Shown here: positions 17,476-28,932 of the stretch, piece by piece
How the letters are laid out: every line of letters starts with the position of its first letter
Position numbering within the stretch: position 1 is the stretch's first letter
Position numbers and translations under genes: made by a program
Notes under the pieces: generated by a model
Database searches by the model: none
Told to the model about the DNA's origin: nothing
What the model saw: the letters and a program-made list of their open reading frames with translations, nothing else
Assembly (NCBI RefSeq): GCF_025673445.1
Contig: NZ_JAOVQN010000007.1
Span: 62,001-126,000, forward strand
DNA: 64,000 bases
Reading direction: 5' to 3'
From: Ruegeria_B marisflavi
GTDB lineage: Bacteria; Pseudomonadota; Alphaproteobacteria; Rhodobacterales; Rhodobacteraceae

Positions 17476-18105
17476 ATGACCGATCCCCTTGCCCGACTGA
17501 TCCCCGAAGCGCGCGCCTTTCTGACCGAGCTTGCCGCCAACAACAGCCGCGACTGGTTCACCCTGCACAAGGCGCGCTACGACGCCGGGCTGAAGACCCC
17601 CGCGCTGATCCTGCTGGACCAGATCGCCGCGCATCTGGGCCCCGGCACCGCGACCAAGCTCTTTCGCCCGCAGCGCGATGTGCGATTTTCCAAGGACAAG
17701 ACGCCCTACAACACCCATCTGCACCTGTTGTGGACCACGCCCGATGGCGCGCAATACTTCTTTGGTCTCTCGTCCAACTATGTCACTTCGGGCGGCGGAC
17801 GGATGGGGTTCGACGCGGCCGCCCTCGCCCGCTATCGCGACCGCCTGCCCGCCCTCGGTCCGGCGCTGCAAGCCGAGATAAACGCGCTCACAGCCCAGGG
17901 CGCGCGCCTGTCCGAGCCCGAGCTCAAGCGCCCCGCACCGCCGATCTCACCCGGCGACCCGCTCGCGGATCTGGCCCGCCGCAAATCCCTCTCGCTCTGG
18001 TTCGACCATGACGCCGGTCTGACCGACGTTCTGGCGCACTTGACCAGCGATTTCGACCGGCTCAAACCCTTTCAGGCGGCGCTCTCCGCCCTGCTGGCAG
18101 ACTGA
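17476..18105 (+). CDS. DUF2461 family protein
   Basis: A 209-residue protein of the DUF2461 (TIGR02453) family. Landmarks are the N-terminal LTELAANNSRDWFTLHKARY, RDVRFSKDKTPYNTHLHL and the C-terminal SLSLWFDHD. The family has no established biochemical function. It lies 3 bases before the hydrolase at 18109, probably one operon. Confidence 0.85.
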   Translation: MTDPLARLIPEARAFLTELAANNSRDWFTLHKARYDAGLKTPALILLDQIAAHLGPGTATKLFRPQRDVRFSKDKTPYNTHLHLLWTTPDGAQYFFGLSSNYVTSGGGRMGFDAAALARYRDRLPALGPALQAEINALTAQGARLSEPELKRPAPPISPGDPLADLARRKSLSLWFDHDAGLTDVLAHLTSDFDRLKPFQAALSALLAD

Positions 18106-18108
18106 CCC

Positions 18109-19266
18109 ATGTCCCAGATCCCCAACCGTATCGACACCGTTCGCCCCGACGCCCCGGAACAGGCCGGATATGGCCCGCATCCGGTGGGTGTGCGGACCTC
18201 GCAACTCGACATTCCCGGCCGGATCGACGTGGCCCGCGCCACCGAGGACAGCCAGCCGCTCTATAACCGGCCAATGACGGTCGAGCTCTGGTACCCTGCC
18301 GCGCCCGACACCCCACCGGACGGCCACTATGATACGCTGATCCGCGACGGGCAGACCACCACCCGCCTCCTCGGCCGCGCCGCCCGCGATGCCACCCCCG
18401 CCCAGGGCCGCTTCCCGCTGGTGGTGATCTCGCATGGCTATCCGGGAAACAGGTTCCTGATGTCGCATCTGGGCGAAACGCTGGCCTCGCGCGGGTTCAT
18501 CGCTGCCGCCCCCGATCACGCCGACAGCACCTATGCCGACCAGGGCGCCTTTGGTGCCACGCTCTATCACCGCCCGCTCGACCAGCGCGCCGTGATCGAC
18601 CATGTCGCCGAAACCGTGCCGCAGGCCGATACCGACCACACCGGCGTCATCGGCTATTCCATGGGTGGCTACGGCGCGCTGGTCTTTGGTGGCGCCGGTG
18701 TCAGCCGCACCGCCACCACCGCCGATTTCGCGCCGTCCGACGGGCTGCTGTCACGGCATGTCTCCGGGTCCGACACCCACGCGGCCCTGATCGACCCGCG
18801 CGTGCGCGCCGCCATCGCCATCGGCCCCTGGGGCAATCACCGGGGCATCTGGGACTCTCCCGGCCTTGCCCAACTGGCCAAACCGCTGATGATCATGGCG
18901 GGCAGCCTTGACGAGGTCTCGGACTATGCCGCCATGCGCGGTATCTTCGAGCAGACCACCGGCACCACCCGCCACCTGCTCACCTTTCAGGGGGCCAGTC
19001 ACAATGCCGCCGCGCCCATCCCCGCCCCGGCCGAGAGCTGGGCCGCATCCCCCGCGCTCGACTTCATCCCGTTCGAACATTACGCCGATCCGGTCTGGGA
19101 TACGGTCCGCATGAACAACATCGCGCAGCATTTCGCCACCGCCTTCCTGTCGCTGCATCTGAAGGGCGACAAGACCATGCAGCGCTACCTTGACGACAGC
19201 TTTGTCGGTTTCGCCCCCACCTCTGCCCGCGCCCTCACATTTGAGACGCTGACGAAAGGTCACTGA
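18109..19266 (+). CDS. Alpha/beta hydrolase, PAF-acetylhydrolase/dienelactone-hydrolase-like
   Basis: A 385-residue serine hydrolase. The nucleophile elbow is GYSMGGYG (serine near 182), an oxyanion region is VVISHGYPGNR, a candidate acid is in GSLDEVSDYA, and a candidate catalytic histidine lies in FQGASHNAA. No signal peptide is evident. The domain layout resembles the platelet-activating factor acetylhydrolase-like proteins; the substrate is unknown. Confidence 0.8.
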   Translation: MSQIPNRIDTVRPDAPEQAGYGPHPVGVRTSQLDIPGRIDVARATEDSQPLYNRPMTVELWYPAAPDTPPDGHYDTLIRDGQTTTRLLGRAARDATPAQGRFPLVVISHGYPGNRFLMSHLGETLASRGFIAAAPDHADSTYADQGAFGATLYHRPLDQRAVIDHVAETVPQADTDHTGVIGYSMGGYGALVFGGAGVSRTATTADFAPSDGLLSRHVSGSDTHAALIDPRVRAAIAIGPWGNHRGIWDSPGLAQLAKPLMIMAGSLDEVSDYAAMRGIFEQTTGTTRHLLTFQGASHNAAAPIPAPAESWAASPALDFIPFEHYADPVWDTVRMNNIAQHFATAFLSLHLKGDKTMQRYLDDSFVGFAPTSARALTFETLTKGH

Positions 19267-19331
19267 ACGCCACATCTTTCCCGCAGGCTCGCAACCTGCT
19301 TGACTGCGGCGATCAGATCCCGGAGCGCGCC

Positions 19332-20225
19332 ATGCAAACCGAAACCGTAACGCTCAACGGACAAGGCTTCTTTCTCCGCCGCTGGGGCGATCCCGCGCTG
19401 CCGCCGCTCCTGATGCTGCACGGCTTTCCCGAGTACGGCGGTGCTTGGTCCGACCTCGCCCCGCATCTCGCCCAGCGGTTCCACTGCATCGCCCCTGACC
19501 AGCGCGGCTATGGCCAGAGTTGGACCCCGGAAGGAGCAGGCCACTATGTGGCCTCCCACCTCGTTGCGGACATGACGGCGCTGGCTGAAACCCTTGGCAC
19601 ACCGCTCACCGTGCTGGGGCATGACTGGGGCGCGGCGGTGGCCTATGGGCTGGCCATGTTCCGCCCCGAACTGGTCGACCGCCTGATCATCGCCAATGGC
19701 GTGCACCCGGTGCCGTTCCAGCGCGCGCTGGCGGCGGGCGGCGCGCAATCGGCGGCCTCGCAATACATGAACGCCCTGCGCGCGCCCGAGGCGACGCAGC
19801 ACTTTGCCGCCAATGATTACAAGGCGCTGGCCGATTTCTTCACCCGTCACATGGGCGGGTATGGCTGGCTCAGCCCTGGACGGCTGGCGGAATACAAGGC
19901 CGAATGGGCGCGCCCCGGCAGGCTCGACGCCATGCTCAACTGGTACCGCGCCTCGCCACTGGTGATCGCTGCCCCCGGACAACCCCGCACCGACCTGCCC
20001 GCGCTGCCGCTCGACCGGCTGCACGTGCGCTGCCCGCATCTGCTGCTCTGGGGGCCGGACGACCGCGCGCTGCTGCCCGAGGCGACCGAGAGGCTTGAAG
20101 AATTCGCACCAAACCTCACCCGCATCACCATCCCCGGCACCGACCACTGGCTGTGCCATCAGGCGCCCGACCGGGTCGCCGCCGCCATCCTGAACTGGAT
20201 GCCCCAACCGGAGACCGCCCCATGA
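19332..20225 (+). CDS. Alpha/beta hydrolase, epoxide-hydrolase-like
   Basis: A 297-residue hydrolase. HGFPEYGGAW forms the oxyanion region and GHDWGAAVAY the nucleophile elbow with aspartate, as in soluble epoxide hydrolases and haloalkane dehalogenases. A candidate acid is in LWGPDDRALLPE and the histidine in TDHWLCHQ. The stop overlaps the GST start (ATGA), suggesting joint action on electrophiles, which is inference. Confidence 0.82.
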   Translation: MQTETVTLNGQGFFLRRWGDPALPPLLMLHGFPEYGGAWSDLAPHLAQRFHCIAPDQRGYGQSWTPEGAGHYVASHLVADMTALAETLGTPLTVLGHDWGAAVAYGLAMFRPELVDRLIIANGVHPVPFQRALAAGGAQSAASQYMNALRAPEATQHFAANDYKALADFFTRHMGGYGWLSPGRLAEYKAEWARPGRLDAMLNWYRASPLVIAAPGQPRTDLPALPLDRLHVRCPHLLLWGPDDRALLPEATERLEEFAPNLTRITIPGTDHWLCHQAPDRVAAAILNWMPQPETAP

Positions 20226-20833
20226 TCACCGTCCATCATCTCGCCCAATCCCGCTCGCTGCGCATCCTCTGGCTGCTCGAGGAACTGGGCCTGCCCTACA
20301 AGGTCATCCGGTACGAGCGCGACCCCAAGACCCGCCTCGCCCCGCCCGAACTGCGCGCCATCCACCCGCTGGGCAAATCGCCGGTGATCGAGACCGACGG
20401 TATCCGGCTGGCCGAGTCCGGCGCCATCGTCGACTATCTCTGCACCCGCCATGCACCACAGATGATGCCGCCGCAGGACAGCCCGGCCTGGGCCGAACAT
20501 CTGGAGCTGATGCATTTCGCCGAAGGCTCGGTGATGACGCCGATCCTGCTCAATCTCTATGTCGGCCTCTTGGGCGAGGCAGGCGCGCCGCTGCATCCGC
20601 GCATCCAGTCGGAACTGACCAGCCATTTCCGCTTTATGGAGAACAGCCTGCGCCCCTCGGGCCATTTCGTGCTGGATGGGCTCAGCGCCGCCGACATCCT
20701 GCTCAGCTTTCCCGCGGGCGTGGTGGCGCGGCTGGGCCGCGAAGCCGAGTTTCCCCGGCTCGCCGAGTTCAGCGCCGACATGGCCGCGCGCCCGGCCTTT
20801 CAGCGCGCGCTCGCCGCGGGCGGCGGCGACTGA
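20222..20833 (+). CDS. Glutathione S-transferase family protein
   Basis: A 203-residue GST with an N-terminal thioredoxin-like domain (SRSLRILWLLEELGLPY, then HPLGKSPVIETDGIRLAESGA for glutathione binding) and a C-terminal helical domain containing GLSAADILLSFP. It is translationally coupled to the upstream epoxide-hydrolase-like gene. The electrophilic substrate is unknown. Confidence 0.88.
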   Translation: MITVHHLAQSRSLRILWLLEELGLPYKVIRYERDPKTRLAPPELRAIHPLGKSPVIETDGIRLAESGAIVDYLCTRHAPQMMPPQDSPAWAEHLELMHFAEGSVMTPILLNLYVGLLGEAGAPLHPRIQSELTSHFRFMENSLRPSGHFVLDGLSAADILLSFPAGVVARLGREAEFPRLAEFSADMAARPAFQRALAAGGGD

Positions 20834-20835
20834 TC

Positions 20836-21873
20836 TCAGTCCTGCCTGGCCCGCTGGTCGGGATGCAGGGCGGTACCCAGGATATGCTCGGACTTGTGGA
20901 TCACGTGATGGGCGCGGCCCACGATCAGCGGATCGGGCGCACCCACCACCTCCATATCCTTGCCGGGATAGTCGATGGTCGACAGGAAATGCCGCATGCA
21001 GTTCAGGCGCGCGCGTTTCTTGTCGTTCGACTTGATGATGGTCCAGGGCGCATCGGCGGTGTCGGTGTAAAAGAACATCGCCTCCTTGGCCTCGGTGTAA
21101 TCGTCCCACTTGTCCAGGCTCGCCTTGTCGATGGGCGACAGTTTCCACTGTTTCAGCGGATCGGTCTCGCGCGCGGTGAACCGGCGCTGCTGTTCCTCCT
21201 GCGTGACCGAGAACCAGTACTTGTACAGCCGGATGCCCGAGCGTACCAACATCCGCTCCAGTTCCGGCGTCTGGCGCATGAATTCCAGGTATTCGTTCGG
21301 TGTGCAGAACCCCATCACCCGCTCGACCCCGGCCCGGTTGTACCAGGAGCGGTCATAGAACACCATTTCCCCCACCGTGGGCAGCTCCTGCACATAGCGC
21401 TGGTAGTACCACTGGCCCTTTTCCTCCCAGGTGGGCTTGTTCAGGGCGACAACGCGGGCCTGGCGCGGGTTCAGGTGCTCCATGAACCGCTTGATGGTGC
21501 CGCCCTTGCCCGCGGCATCGCGCCCCTCGAACAGCAGGACAAAGCGCTCGCCGGTCTCCTGCGCCCAGAGCTGTACCTTCAGCAGCTCCGCCTGCAAGCG
21601 CGCCTTTTCCGCCTCATAGGGGCGGCGCGCCATCTTGCGCACATAAGGGTATTTGCCGCTCTCGAACGCGTGGCGCACATTCTCGGGCGTCGGCATCACC
21701 ACCCGGCGCGTCCGCGCGGGCCGAGGCTCCGTCACGAGGTCAGCCGACGCATCGGCCACAGGCTCCGGAACAGCCTCCAGGGCCGCGACCGGCGCCGCCA
21801 CCTCTGCCGGAGCCTCCAGGCTGGCGGTGGTTTGCTTGTCTTCCTGCGGAACGATGCGCTTTGCTGTATCCAA
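20836..21873 (-). CDS. ppk2: Polyphosphate kinase 2
   Basis: A 345-residue PPK2 that transfers phosphate between polyphosphate and nucleotides. Walker A is GRDAAGKGG and the lid/Walker B region is FYDRSWYNRAGVERVMGF. An alanine/proline/glutamate-rich N-terminal extension (about 15-55) precedes the kinase domain. The start appears to be a TTG at 21873, supported by a GAGGAGA ribosome site 7-8 bases upstream; the next ATG would remove about 59 residues. It converges on the GST gene with a 2-base gap. Confidence 0.9.
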   Translation of the reverse strand: MDTAKRIVPQEDKQTTASLEAPAEVAAPVAALEAVPEPVADASADLVTEPRPARTRRVVMPTPENVRHAFESGKYPYVRKMARRPYEAEKARLQAELLKVQLWAQETGERFVLLFEGRDAAGKGGTIKRFMEHLNPRQARVVALNKPTWEEKGQWYYQRYVQELPTVGEMVFYDRSWYNRAGVERVMGFCTPNEYLEFMRQTPELERMLVRSGIRLYKYWFSVTQEEQQRRFTARETDPLKQWKLSPIDKASLDKWDDYTEAKEAMFFYTDTADAPWTIIKSNDKKRARLNCMRHFLSTIDYPGKDMEVVGAPDPLIVGRAHHVIHKSEHILGTALHPDQRARQD

Positions 21874-22019
21874 CGGTTCTGTCTCCTCGCTAACGGTCTG
21901 GTCTGTCTGGTTCGCGCGTCACTATATCCGCCGCGCCCGCAGCCCGCGTTGATCCGTGTCAAGAAAACGTTACAAATCGCCAAACCTTTCCGTCGCAAAG
22001 ACCGCCCCGCCTCTTCGCT

Positions 22020-22086
22020 TTGCTGCAAATACTCCGGGGGGAGGTGACAGAATTCTGCGAATTCTGCACCGGGGGGCAGCGCCCCC
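22020..22086. repeat. Rhodobacteraceae-type intergenic element with GC hairpin
   Basis: The gap between ppk2 and the AhpD-like gene holds, on the minus strand, a GGAGTATTTGCAGCAAAG element, two tandem GAATTCTGC units (22050-22067) and a perfect 6-bp hairpin GGGGGC (22072-22077)/GCCCCC (22081-22086). The hairpin touches the stop codon of the minus-strand gene and can act as its terminator. Similar elements recur in roseobacter intergenic DNA, from memory. Confidence 0.5.
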
Positions 22087-22694
22087 TAGCGGTGTCCCCA
22101 GTCATCTGGGTCCTCGGAATTGCCCGGCGACAGGCCCAGCACGTCGCCATCGGTCGAACAGCCCAGGCCCAGCACCGTGCGATTGGCATAGGAGAAATAG
22201 GCGCAGACCTGGTTGATCTCCAGGATCTCGCCATCCTCCCATCCCGCCGCGCGCAGTGCTTCCACATCGCTCTCGACCATCAGCGCCGGTGTCTCTGTCA
22301 GCTTGCGCGCATAGACCATCGCCGCCCGCTCGCGCGCATCCAGGGGCGCCCCATCCGGGGCGCGATCCTCGATTGCCGCCCGAATGGCGTCGCTGCGGGC
22401 GCCGTCGCCCAACAGCCGTACCAGCCCCGCGAAATGATGCTCCACGCAATAGGCGCAACCATTGAGCGAACTGACCCAGACCCCAAGCGTCTCCAGAAAC
22501 CATTTCGGAATGGCGTTGCCGGTATGGTGCAGCACGTTCTTGTACAGCACCATATGCCCTTCCATCGAATGCGGGCGCAGGGAATGGGCCATCATGATGT
22601 TGTCCACATTGCCCCCCGGCCCGGTCACCCGGTCATAAAGCTTCCTCAGCTTGCCGGTGGCCTCGGCAAAGGGAATGGTCCTGATCCAGCTCAT
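22086..22694 (-). CDS. AhpD-like/carboxymuconolactone decarboxylase family protein
   Basis: A 202-residue protein of the uncharacterised peroxidase-related branch of the CMD/AhpD fold. The redox motif is CAYCVEHH (GCAYCVEHHFAGL, about 79-92), with the two cysteines and histidine of alkylhydroperoxidases. The ATG at 22694 is preferred; upstream readings run antisense into the cyclase gene. Peroxide detoxification is the likely role, by family. Confidence 0.8.
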   Translation of the reverse strand: MSWIRTIPFAEATGKLRKLYDRVTGPGGNVDNIMMAHSLRPHSMEGHMVLYKNVLHHTGNAIPKWFLETLGVWVSSLNGCAYCVEHHFAGLVRLLGDGARSDAIRAAIEDRAPDGAPLDARERAAMVYARKLTETPALMVESDVEALRAAGWEDGEILEINQVCAYFSYANRTVLGLGCSTDGDVLGLSPGNSEDPDDWGHR

Positions 22695-22854
22695 ACGGTT
22701 CTCTCCGTTCGGGTTCACGCTCACCCTAGGTGTGATCGGCCTCTGGTGAAAGTCCACCTCACCGGCAACCGTCCCGACCCAAACCGAAGCGCCCCGCGCG
22801 ATAGACACCAACCCCTGCGCCACATAAACTTGACCCGCAAGGGAGCGCTCGCAC

Positions 22855-24723
22855 ATGGCCGACGAAGCTGTCCAGCGCAGGCTGACCACGATCCTCGCCG
22901 CCGATGTGGCAGGGTACAGCCGCCTCGTTGCGCGCGACGAAGAGGCGGCCTTGCGCACCCTGAAATCGCACCGGGACATCCTCATGGACCTGATCGCGCG
23001 CCATCGCGGGCGGGTGTTCGGCACCGCCGGAGACAGCGTCATCGCCGAGTTCGGCAGCGCCGTCGAAGCCGTCCGTTGCGCCATGACGGCGCAGGAAAGA
23101 CTGGCCGAGGAAAACGCAAACCTTCCGCCGGATCACCAGATGCACCTGCGCATCGGCATCAATGTCGGCGATGTGATGGTCGATGGCGACGATCTGCTGG
23201 GCGACGCGGTCAATATCGCCGCCCGTCTTGAAAGCCTGGCCGAACCGGGCGGCATCACGATTTCCGGCAGCACCTTCGATCAGGTCAGAAACCGGCTCTC
23301 GGTCGGGTTCCAGGACCTGGGCCCCCAGAAGGTCAAGAACATCCCCGAGCCCGTACGGACCTTCCGGCTGGTCGAGGCCGCAGCGCAGACCCGCCCCACC
23401 CCACGGCCCGCGCGCAGAACAGCGTTGGTCCTGGCCGGTCTGGTGCTGGTGGCAGGGCTCGCTCTCGCCCTATTGCCCCCCTGGGCAACCCGGTCCGAAC
23501 CCGCCTCGATCAACCGGATGAAGCTGAGCCTGCCCGACCGGCCCTCGGTCGCCGTCCTGCCCTTCGTCAACCTCTCGGAAACCGACGATCAGGACTATTT
23601 CGCGGATGGCATCACCGAGGACATCATCACCGATATCTCCAAGGTCTCCGGCATCTTCGTGGTCGCTGGCAGCTCCTCCTTCTCCTTCCGGGGCAAGGAC
23701 GTGAAAATCAGCGACGTGGCCGAGGAATTCGGCGTGCGCCACGTCCTGCAAGGCAGCGTGCGCCGCTCGGGCGGCAATGTCCGGATCACTGCGCAACTGA
23801 CCGATGCCCTCCGGGGCAACACCATCTGGGGCGAGCGTTACGACCGTGACATCAGCGATGTTTTTGCGGTTCAACTGGACGTTACCCGGCAGGTCGTCCG
23901 CGCCATGGCCGTGACCCTCAAGGCGTCGGAACACGACCGGCTCCTGCAAAAGTACACGACCAACATTGACGCCTACGATGCCTTTCTCCGGGCCCGCCGG
24001 CTGGTCCAGTCCCCGGGCCGGGAAAACGTCGAAGAGGGTGAGAGACTGTTTTCCGAGGCCATCGCGCTCGACCCGCAATTCGCCGGCGGCTATGCCGGTC
24101 TTGCCTTCAACCACTCGGTCAAGGCGCGGCTCAGGTTCGGCCCCTCGCCCAAGGAGGACGCGCGCAAATCGCTGGAGTTTGCCGAGAAAGCCATCGAGAT
24201 CGACCCCGAATTCGCCTGGTCCTATATCGCGCTGGCCGGGGCGCAACTGTCCAACGGCAACCATGACGCGGCCGTCCGCGCGGCCCGGCGGGCGCTCCAG
24301 ATCCAGCCCAACGGATACGAAGAGAACCTCTTCATGGGCTTCCAGCTCTATTTCGCGGGCGAGGCCGCCGAGGCGGTCCGCCACCTGGAACTGGCCCGAC
24401 GCATCAGCCCGCATGACACGATCCGGGGGGTGGCCTTCCTCGCCAACGCCTATTTCATGAACGGCAATTATGCCAAATCCGAAGAGTTGCGCCTGCAACG
24501 GATCACCGGCTTTGCCGTCCGCAATCCCAATGCCTATGTCTGGCTGGCGGCAACCCAGCATCTGCTTGGCAAACACGACGAGGCCGCCGCCACCGTCGCG
24601 CAACTGCTGGAACTCTGGCCCGATTTCCGCCTGTCCGAATGGGGCCTGGTAAAGGCGTTCAAGCTGGCCGAGAACCGCGAACGCCTCTACAACGCAGCCG
24701 CCGCAGCGGGTGTGCCAGAGTAA
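22855..24723 (+). CDS. Class III adenylate cyclase with TolB-like and TPR domains
   Basis: A 622-residue signalling protein. The N-terminal class III nucleotide cyclase domain (about 6-165) shows LAADVAGYSRL and GTAGDSVIAEF metal-site aspartates and GDAVNIAARLESLA. A transmembrane helix (about 188-210) is followed by a TolB-amino-terminal-like segment (about 228-350, SVAVLPFVNLSETDDQDYFA) and TPR repeats (about 370-620). This architecture is common and expanded in Rhizobiales and Rhodobacterales; ligands are unknown. The start has AGGGAG upstream. Confidence 0.88.
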   Translation: MADEAVQRRLTTILAADVAGYSRLVARDEEAALRTLKSHRDILMDLIARHRGRVFGTAGDSVIAEFGSAVEAVRCAMTAQERLAEENANLPPDHQMHLRIGINVGDVMVDGDDLLGDAVNIAARLESLAEPGGITISGSTFDQVRNRLSVGFQDLGPQKVKNIPEPVRTFRLVEAAAQTRPTPRPARRTALVLAGLVLVAGLALALLPPWATRSEPASINRMKLSLPDRPSVAVLPFVNLSETDDQDYFADGITEDIITDISKVSGIFVVAGSSSFSFRGKDVKISDVAEEFGVRHVLQGSVRRSGGNVRITAQLTDALRGNTIWGERYDRDISDVFAVQLDVTRQVVRAMAVTLKASEHDRLLQKYTTNIDAYDAFLRARRLVQSPGRENVEEGERLFSEAIALDPQFAGGYAGLAFNHSVKARLRFGPSPKEDARKSLEFAEKAIEIDPEFAWSYIALAGAQLSNGNHDAAVRAARRALQIQPNGYEENLFMGFQLYFAGEAAEAVRHLELARRISPHDTIRGVAFLANAYFMNGNYAKSEELRLQRITGFAVRNPNAYVWLAATQHLLGKHDEAAATVAQLLELWPDFRLSEWGLVKAFKLAENRERLYNAAAAAGVPE

Positions 24724-24871
24724 CCCTCGCGCGCCACGGTGCGCATCTCCTTTCCGGTCGTCGTGAACAGGTGGACCCAGCCCCCAAACAGACCGTCGCG
24801 ACGAGAAGTTTTCCGAAAATGCCGATTACATGCTAGAATGCGAATATTGATCTCGAGATTTGGAGCCTTTC

Positions 24872-26797
24872 ATGCGGCACACATACCTCATCTCCGCGGC
24901 TCTTTGCATCTTTGGCGCGTCTGCGGCCACCGCGTTCGAACCGACCCCGGACGGATCCAGCCTTTCCAAGGCTTTTCCGGGCAAGTCCTATTCGCCCTAC
25001 GCGCAACGGGGCATCCCCGACAGGCCGCTCTGGGGTGACACACACCTGCACACCTCGACCTCATTCGATGCGGGCGCCTTTGGCAATCGGCTGGATGCGC
25101 GCGCGGCCTATCGCTTTGCCAAGGGGCAGGAAGTACAGGCGACGACCGGCTTCATGGCCCGGCTGTCGCGCCCGCTCGACTGGCTGGTCGTGGCCGACCA
25201 TTCCGACAACATGGGCCTCTTTGACATGATCAATGCCCAGGACCCGGCCATCATGTCCGACGCCGAAGGCAACCGTATCGCCACGATGGTGGCCAATGGC
25301 GGCGACGAGGGCGTGGCTGCCGCATTGGAACTGATCGACGCCTATTCGCGCGGACAGGTCCTCTCTCCGGCCCTCGCGGTAGAGGCCGGGACCAAACCGT
25401 TCCGCTCGGTCTGGCAGCGCCAGATCGCGGCCGCCGAAGAAGCCTATGAGCCGGGGCTTTTCACCAGTTTCATCGGCTACGAATGGACCTCGCTGATCCA
25501 GGGCGGCAACATGCACCGGGTCGTGATCTACCGCGACAATGGGCAAAAGGCGGGTATGCTCGACCCGTTCACCACCGAAAGCCCGGCGGGCTCCATCAAC
25601 CCGCGCGACCTGTGGAAATGGATGGCCAATTACGAGCAGGTGACGCGCGGCGATGTCCTGGCACTGGCGCATAACGGCAACCTCTCGAACGGCATCATGT
25701 TCCCGGAAACGGCGCAATACGACGGCACCGAGCTGGACGAGGAGTACGTTCAAACGCGGGCAAGATGGGAACCGATGTACGAGGTCACCCAGATCAAGGG
25801 CGACGGCGAGACACACCCCTTCCTCAGCCCCAATGACGAGTTCGCCGATTACGAGACATGGGACAAGGGCAACCTGAACCTGTCCGAACTGAAGGAAGAT
25901 TCGATGCTGGCGGGCGAATACGCCCGTGAAGCGCTGAAAACCGGGCTCAAGCTCGAAGCCCGCCTTGGCACCAACCCCTACAAGTTCGGCATGGTCGGTT
26001 CGACCGACAGCCACACCTCGCTTGCCACCGCGCAAGAGGACAACTTCTTCGGCAAGCACTCCGGCGCCGAACCGAACCCGCAGCGCCCCTCTCATATCGT
26101 CGGCCAGTTCGGCGATGTCGCGATCCTCGGATGGGAGATGGTGGCCTCGGGTCTCGCTGCGGTCTGGGCCGCCGAGAACACCCGCGAGGCGATCTTTGAC
26201 GCGATGGAGCGCAAGGAGGTCTATGCTACCACCGGTTCGCGGATCGGGGTCCGTTTCTTCGGCGGTTGGGACTACACGATGGACGACCTGACCTCGCGCA
26301 CGCCCGCCGCGCTGGGGTACGCCAAGGGCGCGCCGATGGGCGGCGATCTGTCCGCAGCCCCCGAAGGAGCCACAGCGCCGAACTTCATGGTCTATGCGCT
26401 CAAGGACCCGATCGGCGGCAATCTCGACCGGATCCAGATCGTCAAGGGCTGGATGGACAGCGCGGGCGAAACGCACGAACAGGTGTATGACGTGGTCTGG
26501 GCAGGCGACCGCGAACCCGACGCAAACGGCAAGCTCCCCGCCATCGGGTCCACCGTGGATGTCGCACGCGCAACCTGGACCAACACGATTGGCCTGGGCG
26601 AAATGGGAACCGTCTGGACCGATCCCGATTTCGACCCCTCGCAGCCGGCGTTCTACTATGCCCGCGTGATCGAGATTCCGACACCACGCTGGACAGCCTA
26701 TGACGCCTTCCGCATGGGCGCAGAGGTACCCGCCGAAAGCCCGATGGAAACGCAGGAGCGCGCCTATACCTCGCCCATCTGGTACACCCCCGGCTGA
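24872..26797 (+). CDS. DUF3604 protein, PHP-like metal-dependent hydrolase
   Basis: A 641-residue secreted protein. A signal peptide (about 1-21, ending AATAFE) precedes a PHP-like metal site, GDTHLHTSTSFDAG and VVADHSDNMG, then HNGNLSNG and GSTDSHTSL with further histidine/aspartate ligands. The family has no settled substrate. I chose the ATG at 24872 with TGGAG upstream; a TTG 12 bases earlier is less likely. A strong terminator follows. Confidence 0.85.
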   Translation: MRHTYLISAALCIFGASAATAFEPTPDGSSLSKAFPGKSYSPYAQRGIPDRPLWGDTHLHTSTSFDAGAFGNRLDARAAYRFAKGQEVQATTGFMARLSRPLDWLVVADHSDNMGLFDMINAQDPAIMSDAEGNRIATMVANGGDEGVAAALELIDAYSRGQVLSPALAVEAGTKPFRSVWQRQIAAAEEAYEPGLFTSFIGYEWTSLIQGGNMHRVVIYRDNGQKAGMLDPFTTESPAGSINPRDLWKWMANYEQVTRGDVLALAHNGNLSNGIMFPETAQYDGTELDEEYVQTRARWEPMYEVTQIKGDGETHPFLSPNDEFADYETWDKGNLNLSELKEDSMLAGEYAREALKTGLKLEARLGTNPYKFGMVGSTDSHTSLATAQEDNFFGKHSGAEPNPQRPSHIVGQFGDVAILGWEMVASGLAAVWAAENTREAIFDAMERKEVYATTGSRIGVRFFGGWDYTMDDLTSRTPAALGYAKGAPMGGDLSAAPEGATAPNFMVYALKDPIGGNLDRIQIVKGWMDSAGETHEQVYDVVWAGDREPDANGKLPAIGSTVDVARATWTNTIGLGEMGTVWTDPDFDPSQPAFYYARVIEIPTPRWTAYDAFRMGAEVPAESPMETQERAYTSPIWYTPG

Positions 26798-26821
26798 ACC
26801 GGGACCAATCGGCAACTTGGC

Positions 26822-26852
26822 ATGCCGGCCTTCGGGCCGGCATTCTTGTTCC
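26822..26852 (+). terminator. Terminator of the DUF3604 gene
   Basis: A perfect 9-bp stem ATGCCGGCC (26822-26830)/GGCCGGCAT (26835-26843) with a TTCG loop is followed by TCTTGTT, a typical intrinsic terminator. Confidence 0.8.
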
Positions 26853-26948
26853 AGCCACCCCGAGTTGTCCACAACCCTTAGCGTCCCTCTTTCCCCCGAC
26901 CACATCACCTGCCATAATGCAGGCCAACCCAAGAACAAGAGCAGCGCC

Positions 26949-28907
<1,959 letters not shown>

Positions 28908-28932
28908 AGGGTATTTTCGAAGGTTTCATTGA

